A stretch of 64,000 bases of DNA from an uncultured bacterium (GCA_905214715.1 CAJMMT010000004.1:62001-126000); one strand, 5' to 3'. Counted from the first letter of the stretch, positions 52,745 to 62,913 are shown. Notes: generated by a model from the sequence alone, not told the origin. Program-made: numbers and translations.

Positions 52745-55700
52745 TCAATGTGTGATTACCTTTGCGGACTTGGTGTCGGTCACCACGACATAAATGCCGG
52801 GAGCCACCGGAATACTGAGATCCGAGGGAGCGTCAGTGATCTTCCTTATAAGTTGTCCGTCTATAGTGTATATTTTTACAGTCTCGCCCTGATAGCCGGT
52901 TACGCTGATCACTTCGCCCCCCGTTATGGCGCAACCGCCATCAGCTACAGACCGCACGCCGCTTCCCAATCCATCGGCCACCTCATAGTCAGTCACCATG
53001 ACGAATTGATTGGAGGTGTTGTAGGCAGCGCTTATGTAAAGAGTGATCCATTTCCGGTTCTGGAGATCATCCGGCAAGCGGAATGCGTAGGAGGCCCATC
53101 CGCTCCCCTTGGGTATATCGAACAGCTTGACGGGACTGTCATATCCGTAAGTGTCGCCGTAAATAGCCACGTCCGCCATATTGTTGCCTGTCCAGAGATT
53201 AAGAGACATGCCTGCTTCATGCAGACCCTCTGTCGAGAACTTGGGCAGCATCAGCATACATCCCGCCGGAGCTTCGAGCACGCTACCCACCAGAGCGATG
53301 GAGTAGGGACATTCGCCCACTATATTCTTGGGATCCGCAAAGCCCCAGTCTGTCATTCGGTTGGGATCATCGTTGCGAATTATACGGATTGGGTTCAGAT
53401 TGGGTGTACCCCCGAAATATGTCTCCTTGGCCGGGAGTGCCCATGGTGTGCCGAGCATATCGCTCATCCAGGCATAAGAGTCGGCGCGGCCTGCCACATT
53501 CTTGGGCGCGATACCTATCCATTCAGACTTCAGACCATTGTTGGCATCTACGGTTAACGTGTACTCGAACACATCGGATCCGACGGTTTCCCATTCAACC
53601 CAGCCTTCGTCAGTATAGCGCATTATTGCATATTCCACCTTGGTCGGGTCGACATAGTACCCGCGGTCTCCATCTTCCGTAGGACGGTCCCATGTGACGT
53701 GCAGAGAAAGATTGTCCTCCGAGGTCCAGCCTGCTACATTGGTGGCGGGACCGGGAATGTCATATCCGCAGTAAACGCGCACCGATGTGCTCTGACCCAC
53801 CAATCCGTCAATGGAAGGCACGGCTATTATCTCATTGATGCCCTGTTCTGTGGTAAGGAATGCGGTAAGAGTCTGGCCGCTCTTGCCGGAAAGTTTTTTC
53901 GGCTCGTATTCGGTTCCATTCACGGTAAGTTCAACGTCAATTGTCGCGTCCTCGGGGATAGCGTCGCCGTTCAGGTACTTTTCCGGCATCCGGAACTGAA
54001 CCTCGGCTGTCAGTTTACCCTTCTTGCCGCCCCAGGCCTTGAGCTCGGTAACGGCCGATGGCAGCGGCGCGGAGATATGAGTGTCCTTTATGCTTATGTC
54101 GCGTACACGTACACCGTTGCCAACACTGCGGTCCGCCCTGTAAACGTGGAAAGCTAAGTAATATATGCCCGGACTGGTGATGTTGAACAACTTGGACACT
54201 GGATGCCAGATACGGTCGGCAGCCGGCACCGCGTCGTAGAAAGTCGCGATAGCAGACTCGGGGTCGATGTCCGTGCAGAGATAAGCCTGCAGGTCCAAAT
54301 TGGGATAATAGACGGCGAAATTGGAAACCTCGAACGACACCTCATAGAACGAATCCACACTGTCGAACTGAATCGGAGGTGAGAAAAGCCAGTCGTCTGA
54401 GCCTCCCCAGTTCAGAGATTCACGGAAACACAACACTTTCTCACCATCCTGATTCATCTCGTTGTATCCAAATGAATCACCGTCCTCGTCAAGGTCGAGG
54501 GACGTGAACGCCCAGGACTCGGTTTCAGTAGGTGTTACGTGGAAGTCCATGGGCCATGGTTTTCCGAATGTTATGAAAGCGGATTTATCGGAAGATTCAG
54601 ACACATGTCCATGATTGTCGGCTTCTACACGGGCCGAATATCCGGCATATAGGGCATCATTTTCGGAGATCCATTCGAAAGATGTGGCGTTGACTACCTG
54701 ACCTACCTCAAGGTTGTTGATGTATACGTGGTACGTCAGATTCTGATGGTCCAGATATCCGCCGTTGAGTCCGCGGATGACGGGGTCCCAGCTTACGGTG
54801 GTTCCCGTCAGCACAACATTCTGAGGCTTCGATGGAGTGTCGTAGCCCACAAAGTATTTCTTGCTGCTGCGGGAGCTCTTCATCTGGTTCTGCTCCACAT
54901 CGAAAGCGAACGTATGGTATCCGTCACTGACAGCGGTGAAGTCGACGTTAACCCGGCTGCCCGCCTCGGCAGTGCCGCTGCTGTACTCCGTGTCATCCAA
55001 ATATGCGTGCCATGTTATCTGACCGGTTATAGGCTCTCCGGAAAACATGGTCTGCGGCATGAAGATGGATATGGTTCCATCGTTCTGACCCTTCCCGAAA
55101 TCAAATTTGTCAATGATAGGCTTGCTTATCGGTGCCGGATCTTTTTCCGCGTCAACTACTGTCATGAAAGGCAACTCAAGGCGATTGTCCATATTTACAA
55201 TCTGCGTAAGGGAGTTTCCCTTGGGGTCGATGACGTAGATTCCGCTGCCACCCTCCGACATTTGGGCGAACCAGTAATAGCATTCGTCGATGTCGTCATA
55301 GAAAAGAGCCGTGCGCGCATATTCCGTACGCACACCAAGGGGCATGATTACAGTCTGTGTACCATCCCGGTCTATTTTTACCAAATCGTTGTTGCGGTTT
55401 ACTCCTACCAGCGCGTTCTCCTTTTTATTATAACATATTGATGCGCAAACATGCAGCCACTCTTCCGCATCATTGATCGCGACTGTCTGCTGCACATCTC
55501 CGTTCGGCGACGTAACAAACGCGTAGCCCGAACCGTTTGTGTTGGTTGAATACCCCCACAGGCTGTCGTCGGTAGGATCGTAAGCGCAGGATATGTAGTT
55601 GGGACGGTAATTGTAGAACCCGGTCTCCGGGTCAGTGAGCGATATCTTCTTTGAGTCGGTGATCTCTCCGGTGAGCAGATCCGATTCGGTATATACCAGA

Positions 55701-56131
55701 TCATCTATCTGCTGGGTGCCATACCGGAAGATCGAACAGGCTTTTCCATTCCTCACCCATCCCAGGTTCATATTGTAGTTTTTGCGACTGTACTCCAAAG
55801 TGTAAAGATAGTCAAAACTGCCAAGAGTCGTAATTTTAAACATTCCGATAGGAACGCCTCGGTAGTCATTAGTGTTATAGCCTAACAAGATTTGATTCTT
55901 CTCTTGGAGGCGTCGGGCAAATTGAGCCAGCTCCTCGTTGGCTTCCGGCATCGAGCATATACCGGGCAACGTCCGGAGATCGCCGTCTGTAGGAGCGGTT
56001 CTACATGCGGTTTCCGGCGTAAGGGCTTCAGGGAAGGCCCAGCCGCCTTCAGGGACTTGTCCCGCAGGCCTGGCTCCGGACATTGATGCCGTTGCCAGCA
56101 ACAATACCAAAGTTTGTAATTGTTTTTTCAT
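52745..56131 (-). CDS. Large secreted FN3/jelly-roll protein with T9SS-like tail
   Basis: A 1128-residue exported protein. Signal peptide to about residue 22 (MKKQLQTLVLLLATASMSGA). Residues about 60-340 repeat beta-strand patterns like a propeller (FDYLYTLEYSRKNYNMNL, VALIN-type strands around LVGVNRNNDLVKIDRDG). FN3-like units follow from about 345 (TITWHAYLDDTEYSSGTAEAG, TVSWDPVIRGLNGGYLD), a jelly-roll at about 530-690 (SWAFTSLDLDEDGDSFGYN, DDWLFSPPI), more FN3, then the tail VKIYTIDGQLIRKITDAPS and GIYVVVTDTKSAKVITH. It is 11 bases upstream of the Omp28-like gene and likely cotranscribed. Cell-surface or secreted, function unknown. Confidence 0.8.
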   Translation of the reverse strand: MKKQLQTLVLLLATASMSGARPAGQVPEGGWAFPEALTPETACRTAPTDGDLRTLPGICSMPEANEELAQFARRLQEKNQILLGYNTNDYRGVPIGMFKITTLGSFDYLYTLEYSRKNYNMNLGWVRNGKACSIFRYGTQQIDDLVYTESDLLTGEITDSKKISLTDPETGFYNYRPNYISCAYDPTDDSLWGYSTNTNGSGYAFVTSPNGDVQQTVAINDAEEWLHVCASICYNKKENALVGVNRNNDLVKIDRDGTQTVIMPLGVRTEYARTALFYDDIDECYYWFAQMSEGGSGIYVIDPKGNSLTQIVNMDNRLELPFMTVVDAEKDPAPISKPIIDKFDFGKGQNDGTISIFMPQTMFSGEPITGQITWHAYLDDTEYSSGTAEAGSRVNVDFTAVSDGYHTFAFDVEQNQMKSSRSSKKYFVGYDTPSKPQNVVLTGTTVSWDPVIRGLNGGYLDHQNLTYHVYINNLEVGQVVNATSFEWISENDALYAGYSARVEADNHGHVSESSDKSAFITFGKPWPMDFHVTPTETESWAFTSLDLDEDGDSFGYNEMNQDGEKVLCFRESLNWGGSDDWLFSPPIQFDSVDSFYEVSFEVSNFAVYYPNLDLQAYLCTDIDPESAIATFYDAVPAADRIWHPVSKLFNITSPGIYYLAFHVYRADRSVGNGVRVRDISIKDTHISAPLPSAVTELKAWGGKKGKLTAEVQFRMPEKYLNGDAIPEDATIDVELTVNGTEYEPKKLSGKSGQTLTAFLTTEQGINEIIAVPSIDGLVGQSTSVRVYCGYDIPGPATNVAGWTSEDNLSLHVTWDRPTEDGDRGYYVDPTKVEYAIMRYTDEGWVEWETVGSDVFEYTLTVDANNGLKSEWIGIAPKNVAGRADSYAWMSDMLGTPWALPAKETYFGGTPNLNPIRIIRNDDPNRMTDWGFADPKNIVGECPYSIALVGSVLEAPAGCMLMLPKFSTEGLHEAGMSLNLWTGNNMADVAIYGDTYGYDSPVKLFDIPKGSGWASYAFRLPDDLQNRKWITLYISAAYNTSNQFVMVTDYEVADGLGSGVRSVADGGCAITGGEVISVTGYQGETVKIYTIDGQLIRKITDAPSDLSIPVAPGIYVVVTDTKSAKVITH

Positions 56132-56210
56132 ATCTCTTAAGTTTTAATGGCTACATTATAAAGCGGTTTGTAAAAATAATCCGGCACTTAAATCCATGCT
56201 TCCATGCCGC

Positions 56211-56218
56211 CAAATATA
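56211..56218 (-). promoter_or_regulatory. Candidate -7 element of the large secreted-protein gene
   Basis: CAAATATA on the plus strand reads TATATTTG on the minus strand, about 80 bases upstream of the ATG at 56131. The rest of the 350-base gap up to 56481 is AT-rich with no ORF, RNA or repeat that I can recognise. Confidence 0.4.
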
Positions 56219-56481
56219 AATACATGATTTTACATCAGATTTAATATTTTTTAAATCATGGCAAAAAAATAAGCAAAAAACATAAAAATATCACTGCGGC
56301 CACTCAGCGGATACGCCGGACAGCCATGCCATAAAAACAAATATGATTTTTGATAGCACAAGAGTGACTATTTCGTTTTAACTTATTAGGACTTAAGCAA
56401 TTCCCAAGAGCAATCCCCCCTTTTTATAGAAGACCAGGACCGGAACCTGTAACTGAGATAAAAAGCTGAAAGCGCTGAAGG

Positions 56482-57120
56482 TTAGTTATTCTTTAGAAAT
56501 TTTTTCTTCAGATTACTCAAATACTGTTGCGTTATACCCAGATAAGAGGCGATTGTCTTCATTGGAACTTTCTCAAGGATTTCAGGACGCGCCGACACCA
56601 GCGACTTGAATCGCTCGGAAGCTTTACCATTGATTACCGAGTTCTTCATCTCGAAGTAGTACAACTGACAGTGAGCCATGCAGAAGCCCCATTGAGCGAA
56701 CTCATGCGACTCGCGTATCATTCGGTCGAAGTCGGATTTGCGGCAATGCAGCACACGCGAGTCGCAGCATGCCTCCACCTCGTAAAACGACGGTGATCCG
56801 CAGTAAAACGAATGGCTGGAGTACATCATCGTGCCCGGCAACGCGAAGCCCCAGCAACGGTCATCGCTGCCGCTGAGATAGTTGTAGGAGAAGATACCGT
56901 CCATAACCACATAAATATCGCGGTTCACGACACCGGTTTCGAATATACTCTCACCACGCCTCACATACATCACGTCCATCATCGACAGAAACATCTGCAT
57001 CACGGAGTCCGACAGCCTGAAGTCGCATTCCTGGTTCAGCAACTCCTGCATCTTCTTCATTTCTTCGGCACTCAGCTTGGTGTCGCGGGGCCCGGTATCA
57101 GCATCATTTTCTCTCCTCAT
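56482..57120 (-). CDS. Crp/Fnr-family transcription regulator
   Basis: A 212-residue regulator. Residues about 30-140 form a cyclic-nucleotide-binding beta-roll (MYVRRGESIFETGVVNRDIYVVMDGIFSYNY, FALPGTMMYSSHSFY). The C terminus has a compact helix-turn-helix near TIASYLGITQQYLSNLKKKFLKNN. The cNMP-type domain lacks an obvious phosphate-binding Arg/Glu pair, so another signal may bind. It stands upstream of the secreted genes but is separated by a 350-base gap. A CAAATATA at 57351 is a possible promoter. Confidence 0.85.
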   Translation of the reverse strand: MRRENDADTGPRDTKLSAEEMKKMQELLNQECDFRLSDSVMQMFLSMMDVMYVRRGESIFETGVVNRDIYVVMDGIFSYNYLSGSDDRCWGFALPGTMMYSSHSFYCGSPSFYEVEACCDSRVLHCRKSDFDRMIRESHEFAQWGFCMAHCQLYYFEMKNSVINGKASERFKSLVSARPEILEKVPMKTIASYLGITQQYLSNLKKKFLKNN

Positions 57121-57158
57121 GGTCGCATATTTCGTTGGCAGTTGTCTAACTCTCTATT

Positions 57159-57348
57159 TTTAAGTAGTTGGTAAAAAATTAATGAACATATAAAACGCCG
57201 TTATTTCGGAGCCAATTCGGCTGCGGAGGGAAGGAGCATATACTATATGCGACAGACTGACAATGCCGAAGTGGCCCGAAAGAACAAGTTTTATAGTTCA
57301 AGATTTCCATATGTTTATATATCGATTAATTTATACCAACTACTTAAA
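57159..57348. mobile_element. Fold-back element of about 190 bp
   Basis: TTTAAGTAGTTGGTA (57159-57173) and TACCAACTACTTAAA (57334-57348) are perfect inverted repeats, with partial continuation inward (ATTAAT on both sides). The 160 bases between hold no ORF. Size and shape resemble a MITE, but the terminal repeats differ from those at 20907. It lies in the leader of the Crp/Fnr gene and in the 393-base gap before rdgB. Confidence 0.45.
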
Positions 57349-57513
57349 TACAAATATAGTACTTTTATTCAATTTAACCGTTCTTTTGAATAAAAAACAT
57401 TGAAAAACATTGATTTCAGCTGTTTATGAATAAGAACCTGTTAGAGCCTGTTTAACACAGGCCATTAATACAGTCAACCGCAATATCCAACATGAAAATC
57501 CGTTTAAATTACG

Positions 57514-58125
57514 ATGAGAAAGCTTGTTTTCGCAACCAACAATCCTCACAAACTTGAGGAAATCCGCGCCATCGCCGCTGATAAATTTGAAATACTCTCT
57601 CTTTCCGACATAGGATGCCACGATGATATTCCCGAAACCGCACCCGACCTGACAGGCAACGCCCTGATCAAAGCCCGTTGGGTCAAGGAACGTTATGGCT
57701 ACGACTGCTTTGCCGACGACACCGGTCTTATGGTCGATGCCCTCGACGGCCGTCCGGGGGTATACTCCGCACGCTATGCCGGTCCTCATTGCTCGCCCGA
57801 CGACAATATAAGGAAGCTTCTCGCCGAATTGCAGGGAACCGCAGACCGCAAGGCTCGCTTCGAGACTGTAATCGCCCTGATTCTCGGCGATGAGGAACGA
57901 ACTTTCTCAGGTCGGGTGGATGGACGCATAGCCACCGAACGCCACGGCTCCGACGGATTCGGATACGACCCGGTGTTCATACCCGATGAACTGCCGGCTT
58001 CCGACGGCTCGCTGATTCCGAATACCGGTGCCATCTCTTTTGCCGAAATGTCGCAGGCCGACAAAAACGCCATTTCTCACCGTGGCCGCGCCACAGCAGC
58101 GCTTATCGGTTTCCTCATGAAGTAA
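57514..58125 (+). CDS. rdgB: Non-canonical purine NTP pyrophosphatase (RdgB/HAM1)
   Basis: A 203-residue house-cleaning enzyme that hydrolyses dITP, ITP and XTP. FATNNPHKLEEIRAI is the N-terminal signature, FADDTGLMVDALDGRPGVYSARYAG the central one, and GFGYDPVFIPDE with SHRGRA the C-terminal one. Normal length. It starts the plus-strand run rdgB, PorZ-like, LRR, trmB, mrp. Direct AAAACATTGA repeats and a GCCTGT/ACAGGC hairpin lie just upstream. Confidence 0.95.
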   Translation: MRKLVFATNNPHKLEEIRAIAADKFEILSLSDIGCHDDIPETAPDLTGNALIKARWVKERYGYDCFADDTGLMVDALDGRPGVYSARYAGPHCSPDDNIRKLLAELQGTADRKARFETVIALILGDEERTFSGRVDGRIATERHGSDGFGYDPVFIPDELPASDGSLIPNTGAISFAEMSQADKNAISHRGRATAALIGFLMK

Positions 58126-58152
58126 AAATCCATCCTGATCAGAAGTATTTTA

Positions 58153-60651
58153 ATGAAATCCATAATATCTTTTCTTATAGCCATACTCGCCCCGCTGGTC
58201 GCTTTCCCATATTCCGACCCTTCGGGAGTATGGACCTACCACCCCTCGGCGGGAACAGAGATAAACCGTATCTTCGCCACACCGGGTATGGTGTACTACA
58301 TCACTTATAATCAACCATATTATTCCGATGTACCCGAAAACTCGGTGCCTTACTCAACCGTCCATGTCTATGACAAGAACGCCGATGAACTGCGTACGCT
58401 CTCGAAGGCTTCGGGACTGACCGACAACTCACCCGTGCTCGCGGAGTATAACCCTACCGGAAAGTACCTTGCTCTCGCGTATGCCGACGGCAACATTGAC
58501 CTTCTGCATGATGATGGCTCCGTAACCAATGTCCACGGTCTTAAAGATGCCGAAGGAATAAACGACAAGGGTATAAATTCCATCTCTTTCGACCAAAGCC
58601 GGAACCTTATTTACGTGGCCACCAACTTCGGATATTTCTCCATCGACGACAAACGGGGGGAAATAGAGGAATCACGTATCTTCCGCTTTCCGCTGCTGGC
58701 CGTGGCACGTGCCGGCGACTGGTTTCTGGCCGTGGATGCCGACGGCAGAATCAACTCCGCGCCCATGTCGGCCAACCGTATGAGCTGGGACGATTTCTCA
58801 CCCATGCCTCAGTCGAAACCCGTATATCGTCTGCTACCCCTTTCCGGCAATGTGGCCGGAGCGATGGCATCGGAAAACAATGCCCATATCCTTCTCTATG
58901 TCGACCCCTCGGCCAATGAGGTGCGCGAACTGAGAACTATGTACAACATCTCATGTCAGGCCCTGAAAGATGGCTATTTCATCGGTTCGAGCAACCGTGG
59001 CATCAAGTTCCGCGACGACGGCGGATACGACATGGTGGTCATACCCTCTCCCGAGTCTGACTCTCCCCATGCTATGGCCTCGGCCGATATGCGCGAATTC
59101 TGGTTCGCCACCCCCCTGAAAGGATTCTACAGCCGCAGGTATTCCGACAGCGATGGCTCGGCTTCATGGGGCAATCCCGCCTCTCCCCGCCGTCCCTCGG
59201 GGCCGCACCCTTTCCTGGCCACAGATATCGCGCTTCACCCTACCCGTGGTTTCCTGGTGCCGAACCATGGCATAAACGGCATATTCTCTTCCCAGTCTCA
59301 CCCTGAGTCTCTTTTGCTATCCGCGCTCAAGGATGGAGGCTGGTCGCACTTCGACCTCCGCGAACGCATCCCCTCGCAAACCGAGGCTTTCGCAAGCCCC
59401 AACGGTATAGCCATAGACCCCGACAACCCCGACATCGTTTACTTCGGTTCATTGCTCAACGGTTTCTTCCGCATGAATCTGACCGATCCTTCCGATGTGC
59501 TCCACCTCTCGCGCCCCGATTCCCGATGGGATGCCCTGCCGGGCTTCGTGAAGGTCCATGAAGTCAACCCCGAATGGAAAAACCTAAGTCAGATTTCATA
59601 TCCGGTCATAGACAACGCCGGCAATCTATGGACAGTGTTCAACGATTACAAAGCCGCCAATCCGGCCCAGCTTTGGGTATGGAACGCGGATGCCCGCAGA
59701 AGTTCCACCAAACCCTCTTCCGTAAGGTCCATGAACCACATCACCGTGCGCGGCACAAACATGAGCCCCGGAGCGGCGGTGCTTCCTCTGAACCACGCTT
59801 CCAATGCCAATACCGTGGTCTTTAACGATGGTTCCGCCAACGCCAATATAGTGGTCCTTAACCATCAGGGCACTCTCAACACCACCTCTGACGACCGCAC
59901 CCACACCATCACTCTCAGCTCCCTCTTAGACAGCGAGGGGCAGCTTGTAAGCGCAGCCTATGCGCGTACTCTTTTCGAAGACCCGGAGACAGGTCTGGTA
60001 TGGGTTGGCACCGAGTCGGGTGTTTTCTCTTTCTCACCCTCCGGCGCGCTCGCAGGAAACCCGCAGATAAGACAGTTCAAGATTGCACGTAACGACGGTA
60101 CCGGACTGGCCGACTACCTGCTCTCGGGTGTCACCGTCCACCACATTATGGCCGACCCGAGGAACCGCAAGTGGATTTCTACCGGAGGCGCCGGCCTGGT
60201 CTGCGTGTCGCCCGACGGTTCTGAGATAATCACCTCCTGCACCACTTCCAATTCCGACATCCCCTCCGATGTGGTTTATAAAGCGGTTTATTCACCCGAC
60301 ATACAGACTATGCTCGTGGCAACGGATGCCGGGCTGGCCGAATACCGACCCTACAACGTGGGCGACGGCACTGACTTCGAGAATGCTCGCGCATATCCCA
60401 ACCCTGTAAGGCCTGACTATCTTGGTTATGTTACCATCGACGGACTTGTCGACAACGCGATTGTCAAGATAGCCGATGCACGCGGTCAACTGGTGCGTGA
60501 GCTTGGCTTCGCCGCCAACGGACTTGTACGATGGGATGTCTGCGATATGCAGCGTCGCCGCGTAGGTTCCGGGGTATATTTCGTACTCGCTTCTACCGGA
60601 CCCGATGACGATTCTCTCTCAAAAGTCGCAAAAATTCTGGTAGTCAACTAA
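58153..60651 (+). CDS. porZ: PorZ-like propeller protein with C-terminal sorting domain
   Basis: An 832-residue exported protein. Signal peptide MKSIISFLIAILAPLVAFP. Two blocks of beta-propeller strands follow (LIYVATNFGYFSIDD, VWVGTESGVFSFSPSG, KWISTGGAGLVCVSPDG), as in two-component-regulator propellers. The last ~90 residues form a type A sorting domain: ARAYPNPVRPDYLGYVTIDGL, VKIADARGQLVRELGF, GVYFVLASTG ending LSKVAKILVVN. In Porphyromonas PorZ has this layout and belongs to the attachment complex (PorU, PorV, PorQ, PorZ) that joins cargo to A-LPS. The symbol is a best guess. Confidence 0.7.
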   Translation: MKSIISFLIAILAPLVAFPYSDPSGVWTYHPSAGTEINRIFATPGMVYYITYNQPYYSDVPENSVPYSTVHVYDKNADELRTLSKASGLTDNSPVLAEYNPTGKYLALAYADGNIDLLHDDGSVTNVHGLKDAEGINDKGINSISFDQSRNLIYVATNFGYFSIDDKRGEIEESRIFRFPLLAVARAGDWFLAVDADGRINSAPMSANRMSWDDFSPMPQSKPVYRLLPLSGNVAGAMASENNAHILLYVDPSANEVRELRTMYNISCQALKDGYFIGSSNRGIKFRDDGGYDMVVIPSPESDSPHAMASADMREFWFATPLKGFYSRRYSDSDGSASWGNPASPRRPSGPHPFLATDIALHPTRGFLVPNHGINGIFSSQSHPESLLLSALKDGGWSHFDLRERIPSQTEAFASPNGIAIDPDNPDIVYFGSLLNGFFRMNLTDPSDVLHLSRPDSRWDALPGFVKVHEVNPEWKNLSQISYPVIDNAGNLWTVFNDYKAANPAQLWVWNADARRSSTKPSSVRSMNHITVRGTNMSPGAAVLPLNHASNANTVVFNDGSANANIVVLNHQGTLNTTSDDRTHTITLSSLLDSEGQLVSAAYARTLFEDPETGLVWVGTESGVFSFSPSGALAGNPQIRQFKIARNDGTGLADYLLSGVTVHHIMADPRNRKWISTGGAGLVCVSPDGSEIITSCTTSNSDIPSDVVYKAVYSPDIQTMLVATDAGLAEYRPYNVGDGTDFENARAYPNPVRPDYLGYVTIDGLVDNAIVKIADARGQLVRELGFAANGLVRWDVCDMQRRRVGSGVYFVLASTGPDDDSLSKVAKILVVN

Positions 60652-60667
60652 TTTTTTTGTAATTTTG
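60636..60667 (+). promoter_or_regulatory. Promoter of the LRR gene
   Basis: TAATTTTG (60660-60667) lies 20 bases after a TCTG -33 box; the ATG is at 60705. Confidence 0.5.
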
Positions 60668-60704
60668 CGTTTTAAGCGGCCTAAGCCGTTTGTCAGATAA
60701 TATT

Positions 60705-62114
60705 ATGAAACGTTTTCCAGTATTACTCGCCATACTTGCGGGAGCCCTGAGCGCATTCCCGCTTGATTTACATATCAATCCGGGAGAACTCGCTTCGCGT
60801 CTGCAAGACCTCGACAAGGGGGCATCGTCGCTCTATCTTATCGGTAGTATCGACGCCCGCGACCTCGCCGCGCTAAGAGATGTGCCTGAGAATTTCAAGA
60901 CTCTTGACATGAAGGAAACCGAAGTGGTGGAATATCGTGGCCAGCTACCCGAATTCCCGGGATATTCAATCTTCCCCGCAGGTATGCTCCCTGACCACCT
61001 CCTTTTCAACTCACCCTTCACTTCTATCGCGCTTCCCGCCAATATCACGATCATGGGCAAAGGTGTATGCGCCAATTCATCTCTGCTCGAAGAGGCTACC
61101 ATAGGACCCGGCACCACGGCTATCTCGGAACTTGCCTTCTACGGTTGCCCCAGACTGAAAAAGATTATTTTCCCCTCTTCGCTCGAAAGCATCGGATCGA
61201 GAGCCCTTGCCGAATGTCCCAGCCTCAAGACCGCCGATCTTTCCGCAACACGTATCAATGCCATTCCCGACCGTTGCTTCGCCGCAGACACGTCGCTCGA
61301 GAACGTGAAACTTCCATCGGCCATATATTCTGTAGGGTCAGAGATTTTCACAGGTACTGCTATAACCTATGTGAACCTTCCCAACTTAAAGGAGGCAGCT
61401 CCTTACGCGCTGGCCGATATGCCGCTACTGCAGGGGGTTACCCTAAATTCCGATGCCGATTTCAATATCGGGTTCCTGATGGGAAACACCAAGCTCAACG
61501 AGTTGGCAGGCTCGCCGACCGACGTGCCTGACCTTTTCCTGGCCAACACCGGGGCTATGGATATATCTTCGGTTGCCGGAAACGCCTCCTCCATAGGCCG
61601 TTATGCTTTCGCGAGAACGCAGCTCGACTCCCTTATCCTCTCCCCCTCGCTGACTTATGTGGATCTCGGGGCTTTTGCCCATGCGCCGAATCTCAATTAC
61701 ATCGATGCCCGCGGACTTGACTCCGATATACCCGATGCCCATGCCGATGCCTTTTCGGGCATTAACCCCTCCGACATTGTACTTCATGTTACCAAAGAAT
61801 CGGAAGAGGAATGGAAACAGCATCCCGTATGGTCGCAGTTCAAAGTCGAATCCGCCACAACCGGTGTTGACACAATAACCTCCCCCGACGACTCCATACG
61901 CATTCTCGTGGCCTCACGCCATCTCTCTGTCTCTGCGCCTGAAAACATAACCGACTGCAGTGTCTGGCTCGCCGATGGCACTCCTGTATGGAAAAGCGAT
62001 GGCCACGCAGCTGAAATAAACATAGACCTACCGCTGCCCGAAGGGCAACAAATACTTATTGTGAAAGTCAACACCTCTTCCCACTCCAAGACTGCCACGA
62101 TACTGACACGATAA
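60705..62114 (+). CDS. Secreted BspA-like leucine-rich repeat protein
   Basis: A 469-residue exported protein. The start at 60705 gives the signal peptide MKRFPVLLAILAGALSAFP. Residues about 90-330 carry LRR_5 (BspA/TpLRR) repeats: FYGCPRLKKIIFPSSLESIGSRAL, AADTSLENVKLPSAIYSVGSEIF, FARTQLDSLILSPSLTYVDLGAFAHAPNL. The end (GQQILIVKVNTSSHSKTATILTR) resembles a short sorting tail. Such proteins adhere to matrix proteins or other cells; nothing proves this here. Confidence 0.85.
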   Translation: MKRFPVLLAILAGALSAFPLDLHINPGELASRLQDLDKGASSLYLIGSIDARDLAALRDVPENFKTLDMKETEVVEYRGQLPEFPGYSIFPAGMLPDHLLFNSPFTSIALPANITIMGKGVCANSSLLEEATIGPGTTAISELAFYGCPRLKKIIFPSSLESIGSRALAECPSLKTADLSATRINAIPDRCFAADTSLENVKLPSAIYSVGSEIFTGTAITYVNLPNLKEAAPYALADMPLLQGVTLNSDADFNIGFLMGNTKLNELAGSPTDVPDLFLANTGAMDISSVAGNASSIGRYAFARTQLDSLILSPSLTYVDLGAFAHAPNLNYIDARGLDSDIPDAHADAFSGINPSDIVLHVTKESEEEWKQHPVWSQFKVESATTGVDTITSPDDSIRILVASRHLSVSAPENITDCSVWLADGTPVWKSDGHAAEINIDLPLPEGQQILIVKVNTSSHSKTATILTR

Positions 62115-62118
62115 GATA

Positions 62119-62913
62119 ATGGGTAAGAACAAGCTGAAGAAATTCGCCGATATGGAGACCTTCCGCTGTGTGCTCCAATATCCGCGACACCTTATTCCCG
62201 AATCCGGTTTCCCCCTTCAGGGGAACTGGAACCGGGATTTTTTCCTTTCTCCCGCACCTCTTGTTCTCGAATTAGGGTGCGGCAAAGGTGAATATACCGT
62301 CGGGCTCGCCCTGCGGCATCCCGACCGTAATTTCATCGGACTCGACATAAAAGGAGCCCGTATGTGGACCGGAGCCAAGACGGTAGAGGAACAAAACATC
62401 CCCAACGCAGCTTTCCTGCGCACCGAAATCGAACTTATCGACCGTTTCTTCGCCCCGGGAGAGGTTTCCGAAATCTGGATTACATTCCCGGACCCGCAGA
62501 TGCAGAAAAGTCGCAAGAGGCTCACCTCCACCCGCTTTCTGGACTTATACCGGAAGATAATGGGCCCGGAGGGCGTGGTGCATCTAAAAACGGACTCTCC
62601 CTTCCTGTATGAATACACCCGTCGCCTCGTAACCGACAACAATCTCGAGGTACTGCGCGATACCGACGACCTCTATGGCTCCGGCCTCGCCGACTCGGGA
62701 AGTCACGGTTTCGCCGATCCCGAAACATCCATAAAAACATATTACGAACAGCAATGGCTCTCGCGCGGTAAGAAAATCAAACTGATTTCCTTCCGCCTCG
62801 GCTCCCGCCCCCTCGCCGAACCCCGCGAAGACGACATAGAGCGCGACGACTACCGCGCCTACCCGCGCCACGACGCCCGCCACGACGCTCCCATTGTGGT
62901 CCGAACGAAGTGA
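62119..62913 (+). CDS. trmB: tRNA (guanine-N7-)-methyltransferase
   Basis: A 264-residue TrmB that makes m7G46 in tRNA. LELGCGKGEYTVGLALRHPDRNFIGLDIKGARMW is the SAM site, WITFPDPQMQKSRKRL the conserved catalytic segment and HLKTDSPFLYEYT the distal one. The last seven residues, PIVVRTK, and the TGA stop are encoded by hairpin repeat copy 5, so the native C terminus has been replaced or extended. Its start is 5 bases after the LRR gene. Confidence 0.94.
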   Translation: MGKNKLKKFADMETFRCVLQYPRHLIPESGFPLQGNWNRDFFLSPAPLVLELGCGKGEYTVGLALRHPDRNFIGLDIKGARMWTGAKTVEEQNIPNAAFLRTEIELIDRFFAPGEVSEIWITFPDPQMQKSRKRLTSTRFLDLYRKIMGPEGVVHLKTDSPFLYEYTRRLVTDNNLEVLRDTDDLYGSGLADSGSHGFADPETSIKTYYEQQWLSRGKKIKLISFRLGSRPLAEPREDDIERDDYRAYPRHDARHDAPIVVRTK

